From NCBI GenBank assembly GCA_017448825.1, contig JAFSKR010000014.1:62001-126000 (forward strand): a stretch of 64,000 bases of DNA, in the 5' to 3' direction. Numbering within the stretch: position 1 is the stretch's first letter; every line of letters begins with the position of its first letter. The notes beneath the pieces were generated by a model, which worked only from the letters and a program-made list of their open reading frames with translations, did not search any database and was not told where the DNA came from. Both the position numbers and the translations under genes were made by a program. Positions 17,508-25,534 of this stretch are shown here, piece by piece. This stretch comes from Bacteroidaceae bacterium (lineage in GTDB: Bacteria > Bacteroidota > Bacteroidia > Bacteroidales > Bacteroidaceae).

Positions 17508-17939
17508 ATGAGTACAAAGGATGAGAGAATCTTAAACCCTGATGGCGGAAGATACCCATTCAAGGTGTCAGACGAGTATTTCGACCATCTGACCGCTCGT
17601 ATCATGAAGCAGATTCCAGAGGAAGATGTGAAACCTCGTATGCAGGCACTATCCTATCAGAATGAAGCTTCAGGCAAAGAGACAAAGATGATCGACATGA
17701 ACAAGGGGCGCCATCGCAACCTGTGGATTCGCGCTATCTCGATAGCAGCATCGCTCCTGCTCATCGCTGCTGTCGCACTGAAGTTTATCCCCATGTCAAC
17801 CACGTCTTCTCCAACCGAGACGTTGACTGCGGAATATACAGATGACGACTACAACGAAGACTTGATGACTTACACCATGGTGGATAATATGGATATCTAT
17901 TATTATCTGGCATCGGATGAAACGGAGGAGGACTTATAA
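17508..17939 (+). CDS. putative single-span membrane protein, possible anti-sigma factor
   Basis: 143 residues. Soluble N-terminal part of about 75 residues (VSDEYFDHLTARIMKQIPEE), one membrane span at about 78-97 (LWIRAISIAASLLLIAAVAL), then a short acidic, tyrosine-rich tail outside the membrane. No recognised anti-sigma fold, but topology, size and position 81 bases behind the sigma gene fit an anti-sigma factor. The N-terminal part would be cytoplasmic and could bind the sigma factor. Function is inferred from context only. Confidence 0.7.
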   Translation: MSTKDERILNPDGGRYPFKVSDEYFDHLTARIMKQIPEEDVKPRMQALSYQNEASGKETKMIDMNKGRHRNLWIRAISIAASLLLIAAVALKFIPMSTTSSPTETLTAEYTDDDYNEDLMTYTMVDNMDIYYYLASDETEEDL

Positions 17940-17961
17940 AAACCACCTAAAACAACGAATT

Positions 17962-18495
17962 ATGAAAAGAATCATCACATTCATGACAGCCTTGCTCATC
18001 TGTTTCTGCCTCAACGCACAGAATCAGAACAATGCAGGGAAAAACCATGGCACGCGACGAGAATTCAGTCCAGAACTGTACATGAAGAGGTTGCATGAGT
18101 TCGTTGCCCGCGAAGCATGTCTGACGGAAACGGAATCAGCCAAATTCTTCCCATTGCTCCAAGAGATGTTCAACAAGCAGCACAAACTGATGGGACAGCA
18201 ACGAGAGTTGATGATGAAGAGTTGGAAAAATCAAAATCTCAGCGAGACTGAATACGAGAACATGGTGATGAAGGCTGCCAGCCTCGATGTGGAGAGCAAG
18301 AAAGTGGAACAGACCTACTACAAGAAGTTCCACACCGTGCTTCCGTGGAAAAAAGTATATGCTGTAAGGTTTGCTTTGGCTCGCTTCCAGAAGGAAGCAC
18401 TCAACCACTTCCAACCAGGAGGAGGTAAGGGCAACCAGCAAGGACAGGCACCGAAAGGAAACGACTACAAAGGGTCATTCGGTGGCAGACGATAA
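17962..18495 (+). CDS. Spy/CpxP-like small periplasmic protein
   Basis: 177 residues from the ATG at 17962. Signal peptide MKRIITFMTALLICFCLNAQ, then a highly charged helical protein: FVAREACLTETESAKFFPLL, MFNKQHKLMGQQRELMMKSW, a PWKKVYAVRFALARFQKEAL helix, and a Gly/Gln-rich tail. The helical hairpin and the LTETE segment resemble the LTxxQ proteins of the Spy/CpxP family, which act as chaperones or stress sensors. It follows the membrane protein by 22 bases. Family assignment is moderate, from pattern only. Confidence 0.75.
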   Translation: MKRIITFMTALLICFCLNAQNQNNAGKNHGTRREFSPELYMKRLHEFVAREACLTETESAKFFPLLQEMFNKQHKLMGQQRELMMKSWKNQNLSETEYENMVMKAASLDVESKKVEQTYYKKFHTVLPWKKVYAVRFALARFQKEALNHFQPGGGKGNQQGQAPKGNDYKGSFGGRR

Positions 18496-18501
18496 AAAAC
18501 A

Positions 18502-18519
18502 ACACATTATTTATATTTA
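18502..18519 (+). repeat. recurrent ACACATTATTTATATATA motif, copy 3
   Basis: Seven bases behind the Spy-like gene; 17 of 18 bases match copies 1 and 2. Confidence 0.65.
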
Positions 18520-18546
18520 TACACAATATATAAAGATGCCAACTAT

Positions 18547-18580
18547 GAAGGAGATACCAACAAGATGGTGTCTCCTTCTT
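18547..18580 (+). terminator. terminator of the sigma factor operon
   Basis: GAAGGAGATACCA (18547-18559) pairs with 18566-18578 with one mismatch; a T-rich stretch follows. Confidence 0.7.
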
Positions 18581-18620
18581 CATTTAATAGTCCCTTTTTA
18601 AGAAGTTTTCAAGTTAATAA

Positions 18621-18652
18621 TTTGACCATAAAAGGTAAAAGCATTAACTTTG
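18621..18652 (+). promoter_or_regulatory. promoter of the DUF4468 gene
   Basis: TTTG (18621-18624), 20-base spacer, TAACTTTG (18645-18652). Confidence 0.7.
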
Positions 18653-18685
18653 CAACGGAAATAGAACTCAAATCCATAAAAAGAC

Positions 18686-19336
18686 ATGAAGAAAACTATC
18701 ATTGCACTCATTGCTGTAGCCCTCCCCATGATGATACAGGCACAGAGCGAAGGCCTCTTCGCCCGCAAAACACCCAAAAGCACCAACGCTGACCTATCCG
18801 CATACACGGCAAAAGGCGTTGTGCCCGAAGTGGATGGAAAAATCGTGTTCAAGGATGTCATCTCTGCCCCTGGCAAGTCGAAGGATGACATTTACCAAAA
18901 GGTGGCTCAGTGGGCTAGTTTCCGCTACGAAGCCAACAGCGTGCGTGGCGTCTATACTGATGCCGATTTCTTTAAGAACATCGAGTTCTCGAAAGTGAAG
19001 GCTGCTGACAAGCAGAGTGGCAAAATTGAGTGCATGGGTGCAGAAGAACTGATTTTCTCCATCAAGCCCTTAGCCAAGAACTACACACAAGCCTTCTATC
19101 GGCTTGACCTCACCGTATCTGACGGGAAGGTGGAATTTCTTCTTCACAATCTTGCTTTCAATGTTGACCAAGGTGAAGGACGCTTTGAGCGTGTGACTGC
19201 CGAAGATTGGATTAGCGACAAAGAGTGCATCAACAAAAAAGGCAAACTGAGGCGCATCCCTGGCAAGTTTCGCATCAAGACGGTTGACCTTGTGGCAGAA
19301 CTCAAAAAGGAGGTATTAGAAGCCATCAATCAGTAA
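18686..19336 (+). CDS. DUF4468 secreted protein
   Basis: 216 residues with signal peptide MKKTIIALIAVALPMMIQAQ. The mature part fits the DUF4468 pattern: GVVPEVDGKIVFKDVISAPG, KSKDDIYQKVAQWA, a YRLDLTVSDGKVEFLLHNL strand, EDWISDKECINKKGKL and a C-terminal PGKFRIKTVDL segment. The family is common in Bacteroidales, lies outside the cytoplasm and has no known function. It has its own promoter, so it is not part of the sigma operon. Confidence 0.85.
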   Translation: MKKTIIALIAVALPMMIQAQSEGLFARKTPKSTNADLSAYTAKGVVPEVDGKIVFKDVISAPGKSKDDIYQKVAQWASFRYEANSVRGVYTDADFFKNIEFSKVKAADKQSGKIECMGAEELIFSIKPLAKNYTQAFYRLDLTVSDGKVEFLLHNLAFNVDQGEGRFERVTAEDWISDKECINKKGKLRRIPGKFRIKTVDLVAELKKEVLEAINQ

Positions 19337-19346
19337 ATCATAGAGA

Positions 19347-19370
19347 AGAGAGAAGGTGCTCCTTCTCTCT
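19347..19370 (+). terminator. hairpin between the DUF4468 gene and the next gene
   Basis: AGAGAGAAGG (19347-19356) pairs perfectly with 19361-19370 around a TGCT loop. There is no strong T run, so it may only weaken read-through. Confidence 0.5.
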
Positions 19371-19391
19371 ATTCCTCATCAGAGAACAACG

Positions 19392-19658
19392 ATGAATCAG
19401 GAAGAAGTTGACAAAATCATTGCTGAAGCTGTTGCGGAAAGCAAAAGGGAGAGCCGCAAGAAATGGCACAAGGGCAAGTCGTCCAGTGACAGCATCATGA
19501 CTGCACGCAAAGTGCTCAATTGGACTTTCATGGTGGGCTTTGTGGCGGCTGTTGTTATCTATTTCGTATTGCCAGAACAGCGGGTGCTCTTCTTCAGTGT
19601 TGGCTTCGGAGCCGTAGTGCTCAAACTGGTGGAGTTCTACCTACGTTTCATGTTTTAG
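19392..19658 (+). CDS. small two-span membrane protein, unknown
   Basis: 88 residues from the ATG at 19392. The N-terminal half is charged and cytoplasmic (MNQEEVDKIIAEAVAESKRE), followed by two spans: WTFMVGFVAAVVIYFVLP, and VLFFSVGFGAVVLKLVEFYL separated by PEQR. No family recognised. It sits 29 bases ahead of the porin gene and may be co-transcribed with it. Confidence 0.7.
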   Translation: MNQEEVDKIIAEAVAESKRESRKKWHKGKSSSDSIMTARKVLNWTFMVGFVAAVVIYFVLPEQRVLFFSVGFGAVVLKLVEFYLRFMF

Positions 19659-19686
19659 TTCCCCAACACCCGCATCCTGTGCTTTT

Positions 19687-21783
19687 ATGTTTTTATCTCT
19701 ATTGAAGCATCCTAACATTTTGAATTTAAGACATCTATCCATACTCCTTCTCACGCTTGCATTCGCCATCACCGCCCATGCACAGCGCATTGTGTCTGAA
19801 CTGGAGTCGAACACAGATACGTCGATGGACGCACGCTTAGACTCCGCTTCTACACGCGACCACAACAAAATTGTGCCCAACGACATCCATGCGTGGTTCA
19901 TCGACGAGAAGTATGGCAATCGGATTGACACCCACGTCGATACCCTGCAAAATCTTTTCATGAACTCCGACCTGCCCGAAGGCAAGGAGGGACACTACAA
20001 TACCCTTGGCAACGTCGGTTCGCCACGTATGTCGCGCATCTTCATGGAGCGTCCGCAGATGTCCAACTTTTTCTTCACAGATCCCTTTGACATGTTCTTT
20101 GTCGATACCGAACATTTCCGCTTCTACAACACCAAGTCGCCTTTCATGAACGTCACCTACCACTGGAACGGTTCGAAAACGACGGGTTCCGACCACGTGA
20201 AGGCAACCTATACCAACAACGCTGGCAAGCACTTCAATTTGGGTGGCATCTTCGATTACATCTACGGACAGGGGTATTATGACAACCTATCGACCTCTTT
20301 CATGAACGCATCGGGATGGGCATCCTACATTGCCGCCCATTACAACTGCCACTTCTACTATCAACACAACTTCATGAAGATGGCTGAGAATGGCGGCATC
20401 GAGAACGAAGAGTATATCACCAATCCTGAAAACATGGAACGCAACGTCGAGTCGAACGACATCCCCACCCTGCTGTCCAGCACGTGGAACCGTCAAGAGC
20501 ACGACCTCATATTCTTCAACCACAACTACAACATGGGATTCTACCGCGAAGAAGAGGTTGACTCCACGACCACCAAACAGGTATTTGTGCCCGTCAGCAA
20601 GATATTCCACACCATCAAATTGCAGAACATGATGCGCAACTATCGTTCCTTCCAAGAGACATCTAATTACCATTCCTATACCTACCTGCCTGGCGACTCT
20701 ACACAAGACCGCACCAAAAATTTCTCCATGAAGACCCTCTTGGGTCTCTCCCTCTGCGAAGGTTTCAACAAGTGGGCAGTTTTTGGACTCAACGCATACG
20801 TTGGCTACGAGTACAATCGCTACACCCTACCCGACTCCACGCTCTACGGAGGCTACTACACTAACACCAACGGACAAATCGGCAAGCATACGGCCACTGA
20901 ACACAACATTCTAGTGGGTGGCCAAATCATCCGTTCCCAAGGCACCACCGTCCACTATAACTTGGATACCGAATTCGTTGTAGCAGGTGAGAGCATTGGG
21001 CAGTTCAATGTCAAGGGCCATGCCGAAGTAAACATCCCCTTCTTGGGCGACACCGCACAAGTGGCACTCAACGCCTACATCAAGAACACCCATCCCAGTT
21101 ACTATTTTCGCCACTACCACAGCAAGCACGCGTGGTGGGACCAAGACACCGAGAAAGAATTTCGCCAACGCATCGAGGGTGTCATCACCATTCCACATAC
21201 GCACACCCAACTGTCCCTTGGTGTCGAGAACATCAAGAACTTCTGCTATTTCCAAAACACAGGCATTGACCTGAGCGACGATGCCGACAACCCCATCATC
21301 AGCAACAACATTTCAGCCCTACAATGCAGCGAAAACATTCAGGTAATGAGTGCCAATTTGCGACAAAACGTTCAACTTGGCATCCTCCATTGGGACAACG
21401 ACATCACCTACCAGACCTGCACCCACAAGGATGTCCTGCCACTCCCAGCCCTGTCCCTCTACAGCAGCCTTTACATCAAGTTCAAAATAGCCAAAGTGCT
21501 TAAGACAGAACTCGGTGCCGACCTCCTCTATTTCACACGGTATCATGCCCCCGACTATTCCCCCGTCTTGGGCATGTTCATGAACCAGAACACAAAGAAG
21601 TTAACCGATATCGGTAACTATCCCGTTATCTCCGCCCATGCAAATTTCGACTTGAAGCGCACACGATTCTACATCCAGTACCACCATGCTAATCAAGGGA
21701 CTGGACGCTACTTCTGGGCTCCTGGCTATCCCATGAACCCCAGCAACATTCGTATGGGAATCAGCTGGAACTTCTATGATTAA
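19687..21783 (+). CDS. putative porin (Porin_10-like)
   Basis: 698 residues. A long signal peptide ends ITAHAQ near residue 33. The mature protein has a short Asp/Ser-rich head, the conserved [20 protein letters not shown] segment, and then beta-strand-rich barrel sequence to the C terminus (MGISWNFYD). This is the pattern of the large putative porins found throughout Bacteroidales. It would form an outer-membrane channel of unknown specificity. Its stop overlaps that of the convergent ispE gene. Confidence 0.85.
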   Translation: MFLSLLKHPNILNLRHLSILLLTLAFAITAHAQRIVSELESNTDTSMDARLDSASTRDHNKIVPNDIHAWFIDEKYGNRIDTHVDTLQNLFMNSDLPEGKEGHYNTLGNVGSPRMSRIFMERPQMSNFFFTDPFDMFFVDTEHFRFYNTKSPFMNVTYHWNGSKTTGSDHVKATYTNNAGKHFNLGGIFDYIYGQGYYDNLSTSFMNASGWASYIAAHYNCHFYYQHNFMKMAENGGIENEEYITNPENMERNVESNDIPTLLSSTWNRQEHDLIFFNHNYNMGFYREEEVDSTTTKQVFVPVSKIFHTIKLQNMMRNYRSFQETSNYHSYTYLPGDSTQDRTKNFSMKTLLGLSLCEGFNKWAVFGLNAYVGYEYNRYTLPDSTLYGGYYTNTNGQIGKHTATEHNILVGGQIIRSQGTTVHYNLDTEFVVAGESIGQFNVKGHAEVNIPFLGDTAQVALNAYIKNTHPSYYFRHYHSKHAWWDQDTEKEFRQRIEGVITIPHTHTQLSLGVENIKNFCYFQNTGIDLSDDADNPIISNNISALQCSENIQVMSANLRQNVQLGILHWDNDITYQTCTHKDVLPLPALSLYSSLYIKFKIAKVLKTELGADLLYFTRYHAPDYSPVLGMFMNQNTKKLTDIGNYPVISAHANFDLKRTRFYIQYHHANQGTGRYFWAPGYPMNPSNIRMGISWNFYD

Positions 21784-22610
21784 AGTTCCCTTTGCCTACA
21801 GAACATTCCGCTGAACACTTCGTCCACATTATCCACAGGCTCGTCAAAAATACCAAAAACACTCGAGCCACTGCCCGACATACTCGCATAGATAGCACCG
21901 AGGTCATACATTCGGTCCTTGATAGCTGCAATCTCTGGATACTTCACAAACACACTAGCCTCAAAGTCATTCACCACCGTATCTTTCCATGTTTCAATCG
22001 GTTGCGAAAGCAATTCTGGCAGTTGCCGTTCGGGACGTTCCACCTTCACCTTTGCATAGGCATCCTTCGTCGAAACGAAAATATCAGGTTTCACCAGCAC
22101 CAACTGTCTATACTTCAAGTGGGCTATCTCCACTGGATGGAATACATTGCCAATGCCCGTTGCAAACACAGGCTTGTTCTGGATGAAAAAAGGACAATCA
22201 GCACCCAATCGTGCACAATACTCCTCCATCTGACCATCTGTCAAACCTAATTCAAAACGTTCGTTCAGCGTCTTCACCGTAAAGGCGGCATCAGCCGATC
22301 CACCTCCCAATCCCGCACCCGTCGGGATGTGCTTGTATAAGCCAATACTTACTGGTGGCAATTCAAAATCCTGTCTCAACAACTTCAACGCCCTCACCAC
22401 CAGATTATCCTCTGGCGAACCATCCAGCACCGTACCCGTCACCTTCAACCGATAGCCACACGCAGGCACATCTGTTTCAATCTCTTGAATCTCCAAAATA
22501 TCTTGCAGTCCAATCGGATAGAACACGGTCTCTAAATCGTGGTAACCATCGGGACGCTTCGCCACCACATTTAGACCGATATTGATTTTTGCGTTCGGAT
22601 ATACTATCAT
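21780..22610 (-). CDS. ispE: 4-diphosphocytidyl-2-C-methyl-D-erythritol kinase
   Basis: 276-residue GHMP kinase of the non-mevalonate isoprenoid pathway; phosphorylates the 2-hydroxyl of CDP-methylerythritol. Visible: N-terminal [20 protein letters not shown], the ATP-binding loop [15 protein letters not shown], and the C-terminal [11 protein letters not shown] motif. All fit IspE. The frame ends with TAA at 21782-21780, whose bases overlap the TAA of the porin gene on the other strand, so there is no room for a terminator between them. A TACCTTTG box lies at 22637-22644. Confidence 0.95.
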   Translation of the reverse strand: MIVYPNAKINIGLNVVAKRPDGYHDLETVFYPIGLQDILEIQEIETDVPACGYRLKVTGTVLDGSPEDNLVVRALKLLRQDFELPPVSIGLYKHIPTGAGLGGGSADAAFTVKTLNERFELGLTDGQMEEYCARLGADCPFFIQNKPVFATGIGNVFHPVEIAHLKYRQLVLVKPDIFVSTKDAYAKVKVERPERQLPELLSQPIETWKDTVVNDFEASVFVKYPEIAAIKDRMYDLGAIYASMSGSGSSVFGIFDEPVDNVDEVFSGMFCRQREL

Positions 22611-22636
22611 AAGTTACTCATTTTAAGTTAACACGA

Positions 22637-22644
22637 CAAAGGTA
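22637..22644 (-). promoter_or_regulatory. ispE promoter -7 box
   Basis: TACCTTTG on the minus strand, 27 bases before the ispE start. Confidence 0.6.
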
Positions 22645-22758
22645 ATAAAAACCACACACACTACAAAATAAAAACACTTTTATTTGTACACATTGTCCCC
22701 TCTCTCCCCCTTGCCATGGACAAAAAGGGGAGCATGAAAACACTCCCCTATAGAAAAA

Positions 22759-22873
22759 GACTGTGTCAAAATGCATACGCCCACTCCCCCTATACCGACC
22801 ACGTCGTAGTCGGTTGGTCGACTACGACGTGGTCGGTTGAGAGGTTATTAGCGTATGTGTCTTGACACAGCCT
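22759..22873. repeat. large nested inverted repeat with an 18-bp perfect stem
   Basis: The inner stem 22795-22812 pairs with 22819-22836 at all 18 positions around a 6-base loop. The outer arms CTGTGTCAA (22761-22769) and TTGACACAG (22862-22870), plus CATACGC (22774-22780) and GCGTATG (22851-22857), also pair. The element fills the gap between kduI and ispE and could act as terminator for the kduI operon. Its symmetry and GC-rich core also fit a small non-autonomous mobile element. Confidence 0.8.
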
Positions 22874-22897
22874 CTTTCCTGAATCGTTGCAATGCTA

Positions 22898-23884
22898 TTA
22901 CTTCAAGTCAACGACCTTAATGACATCTTTATCGTTGTAGTCAAGATTCTCACCAGCCATGCCCCAAATAAAGGTGTAGTAGTAGGTAGCAGAGGCAGCA
23001 TGGATAGACCACTCGGGCGACATGATAGCTTGCTCGTTATGCAACCATACGACACGGCTTTCCTGTGGCTCGCCCATGATGTGGCTGATGGTTTGGTCTT
23101 CAGGCAGGTTGAAGTAGTAGTAGGCCTCGATGCGGCGACCGTGAGTGTGGGGAGGCATTGTATTCCACACACTACCCTCTTGCAACTGTGTCAAGCCCAT
23201 CTGCAACTGGCAAGGCCCTTCTTCGAGGGCGGTGTTAACAATCAGTTGGTAAATGGTGCGTTGGTTGGATTCAGCCAATGTGCCGAGAGGCTTCTCCTTC
23301 GTCCCGATGATTGTAGCTTTGCGGCTCTGCACTTTGCCGTTCTTGCGACCGTCGAGGGTAATCCACTGCGTCTTGTAATGCTGATGAGCTGTAGCTGAAT
23401 TGAGATAGAACTTGGCGGGATTAGCGGGGTCAACCGAACGGAATGTCACGTTTTGATTCGACTCGATGCCCTTGCCGTTCTTGTCCTTCCCGAGGTTGCC
23501 ACGACCTACATAGAGGGCTTCTTTGGAACCAAGCCTATACTCGGTGCCATCGACTGTCACAACACCTTCGCCCTGACCGCAGTTGATGATACCCAACTCG
23601 CGATTGAAGAGGAAATAAGGAGCACGAAGTTCGGGGAAAGCCTCCAGCTTGAGTTCCTTGTTGACAGGCATGGCACCGCCGAAGATGAAGCGGTCGTACA
23701 TGGAATACGTCAGGTTGATTTCATCTGCCACCATCACCTTCTCCATGACAAATCGTTCACGAAGAGTCTTAGTGTCGTAGTGCTTCACATCTTCAGGATG
23801 ACAAGCAGTCTGAAAGTTCACCTTCACCTGAGCCGAAGCAGTCAATGATGCAGCCAATGCTGCAAGAAAGAATAACTTTTTCAT
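22898..23884 (-). CDS. kduI: 5-keto-4-deoxyuronate isomerase with a signal peptide
   Basis: Interconverts 5-keto-4-deoxyuronate and 2,5-diketo-3-deoxygluconate in the breakdown of unsaturated uronates from pectin or glycosaminoglycans. The 328-residue protein has the KduI cupin fold; the metal ligands H246, H248, E253 (in [15 protein letters not shown]) and H295 (WSIH) have the same spacing as H196, H198, E203 and H245 of the E. coli enzyme. Odd: it is about 50 residues longer and begins with a textbook signal peptide, [19 protein letters not shown], which predicts export; KduI is normally cytoplasmic. Second gene of an operon with the EIIC-like carrier, 10 bases behind it. Confidence 0.93.
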   Translation of the reverse strand: MKKLFFLAALAASLTASAQVKVNFQTACHPEDVKHYDTKTLRERFVMEKVMVADEINLTYSMYDRFIFGGAMPVNKELKLEAFPELRAPYFLFNRELGIINCGQGEGVVTVDGTEYRLGSKEALYVGRGNLGKDKNGKGIESNQNVTFRSVDPANPAKFYLNSATAHQHYKTQWITLDGRKNGKVQSRKATIIGTKEKPLGTLAESNQRTIYQLIVNTALEEGPCQLQMGLTQLQEGSVWNTMPPHTHGRRIEAYYYFNLPEDQTISHIMGEPQESRVVWLHNEQAIMSPEWSIHAASATYYYTFIWGMAGENLDYNDKDVIKVVDLK

Positions 23885-23894
23885 GTTTCAGTAG

Positions 23895-25373
23895 TTATTT
23901 AGATTGTTTTTCTTCTTTCACAATGCGCATACGGTTCCACACCATCATGCAGACCGTTACAAGTGCCATTACACCCATGCCTATCCAGCGAAGATACTTC
24001 ACACAGGCGTAGATGACATAGCCAAAGAGCGAGGAGGCAAAGTCCATCGCACCAGCTTGGAAACCCTCTGGAATCTGGGCAGCCTTGTCCTGCGTGGCAT
24101 CAAACACGGTGTTGGCGGCCAGCGTGAAGGCAGGTGCCATATCGGTCACGAAATAGAGACCAATGGTAACAGTGACCAGACCAACGATGAACGTCTTCAC
24201 CACGTTTCCTTTCGTGTAAGGTAGCACCATCACGAATACATAGAACATACCAGCCAACGATGCCAGAGGAAGGAACTGATTGCCTGCCTTTGACAAGGCG
24301 ATGGCAAGCACCAGCGTGACAGGAATGAGCAGCAGCGAAACGACCAACGTGGTGGGATGACCAATCACAAGGGCGGGCGACATACCTATGTAAATCTTCT
24401 TGCCCTTGAACTTGCGTTTCACCACTTCCTGCGTCTTCTCTGAAATAGGCATCAACCCGTCGATGAACAGGCGCGTGATGCGAGGAATCAGTTCCATGAC
24501 AGCACCCATCGTCACACCCAAGAAGAGGATGTCCTTCAAAATATATTTCACCCACACGTCAGTCATGCTGACCACACTCTGCGCATTCTTCTCCTGCAGT
24601 GCCATCTCCAATTTCATGCGATAGGCCTCCAAGTCAGCGAAATCGGCATAGTGGGCGGCTGCACCAATCAGCGCACCAACAATGACACCCAGCACGATAG
24701 GCTCGCCCAGCACGCCAAACTTCTTCTTCAATCCCTCGGCATCAATGTCAAGTTTCGAGAAACCTGGGATGCGGTCAAGCAGCCAATTGATGCCGATAGC
24801 AAATGGCGTGAAACTCTGACAGAATGGCTGAGGAATGGAGATACCATCCATGTTTTCATAGTATCCCTGGAAGCGGTCTGCAGTCAAATCTGCCATCACC
24901 AGTGTGACAATGTAGCACGAAATGGCAGCGAAATAACCCAACAGCAAGCTCTGGTCCATAACGAAATAAGCCACTGCTCCAATGAAGGCAAAGTGCCAGT
25001 AGTTCCACAGGTCGATGTTGACCGTGCGCGTACATTTCGTGACGAGCAGCAGGAAATTAATGCCCAGGCAGATGGGGATGATTAGTGCCCCCACAGCCGT
25101 GTTGTAGGCAACGGCAGCAGCAGCAGGCCAACCCATGTCGAACACCTTTAGGTCAATCTGAAAAATTTCGGAGATATCGCCCAACGGTGTTTTGAAGTTG
25201 GTGGTGAGCAACGCCGTGACAATGCCCAATCCCACAAAACCGACACCCACGTAAAGGCCGCTCTTAAGAGACTTGCCGAACTTCATGCCGATGCACAAGC
25301 CGATGACAGTGAAAATAATCGGCATCATGACCGATGCCCCCAACTGGATGATGTAAGCAAAAACTTGTTCCAT
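23895..25373 (-). CDS. PTS galactitol-type EIIC homologue, stand-alone
   Basis: 492-residue polytopic membrane protein matching the GatC-type EIIC family: an N-terminal LGASVMMPIIFTVIGLCIGM span, the FVGLGIVTALL segment, YNTAVGALIIPICLGINFLL, and the GHPTTLVVSLLLIPVTLVLA region. No EIIA, EIIB, EI or HPr gene is present in the window, and it is fused to none. The stop lies 10 bases before kduI, so the likely substrate is a uronate or its oligomer. Without phosphotransfer partners it probably works as a secondary carrier. The symbol gatC is avoided because it also names an amidotransferase subunit. Confidence 0.85.
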   Translation of the reverse strand: MEQVFAYIIQLGASVMMPIIFTVIGLCIGMKFGKSLKSGLYVGVGFVGLGIVTALLTTNFKTPLGDISEIFQIDLKVFDMGWPAAAAVAYNTAVGALIIPICLGINFLLLVTKCTRTVNIDLWNYWHFAFIGAVAYFVMDQSLLLGYFAAISCYIVTLVMADLTADRFQGYYENMDGISIPQPFCQSFTPFAIGINWLLDRIPGFSKLDIDAEGLKKKFGVLGEPIVLGVIVGALIGAAAHYADFADLEAYRMKLEMALQEKNAQSVVSMTDVWVKYILKDILFLGVTMGAVMELIPRITRLFIDGLMPISEKTQEVVKRKFKGKKIYIGMSPALVIGHPTTLVVSLLLIPVTLVLAIALSKAGNQFLPLASLAGMFYVFVMVLPYTKGNVVKTFIVGLVTVTIGLYFVTDMAPAFTLAANTVFDATQDKAAQIPEGFQAGAMDFASSLFGYVIYACVKYLRWIGMGVMALVTVCMMVWNRMRIVKEEKQSK

Positions 25374-25400
25374 ATTAGTTTAGTTAGTTAGATTTGGGCA

Positions 25401-25408
25401 CAAAGGTA
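25401..25408 (-). promoter_or_regulatory. promoter -7 box of the EIIC/kduI operon
   Basis: TACCTTTG on the minus strand, 27 bases before the start codon. The divergent kinase promoter lies 70-110 bases away. Confidence 0.6.
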
Positions 25409-25480
25409 TTAAAAACTTTCTTAACATTAAAAAAAGTTAGGTGTTTTTTCTCCTTTTGGGGTATCTTCACACCCTAACTC

Positions 25481-25511
25481 TTGACACATCCACAAAAAAA
25501 TCGTATCTTTG
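25481..25511 (+). promoter_or_regulatory. histidine kinase promoter
   Basis: TTG (25481-25483), 20-base spacer, TATCTTTG (25504-25511); leader about 20 bases. This rules out the longer upstream frame that would start at 25481. Confidence 0.65.
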
Positions 25512-25534
25512 CACCATCTTTATCTACGCTAAAA

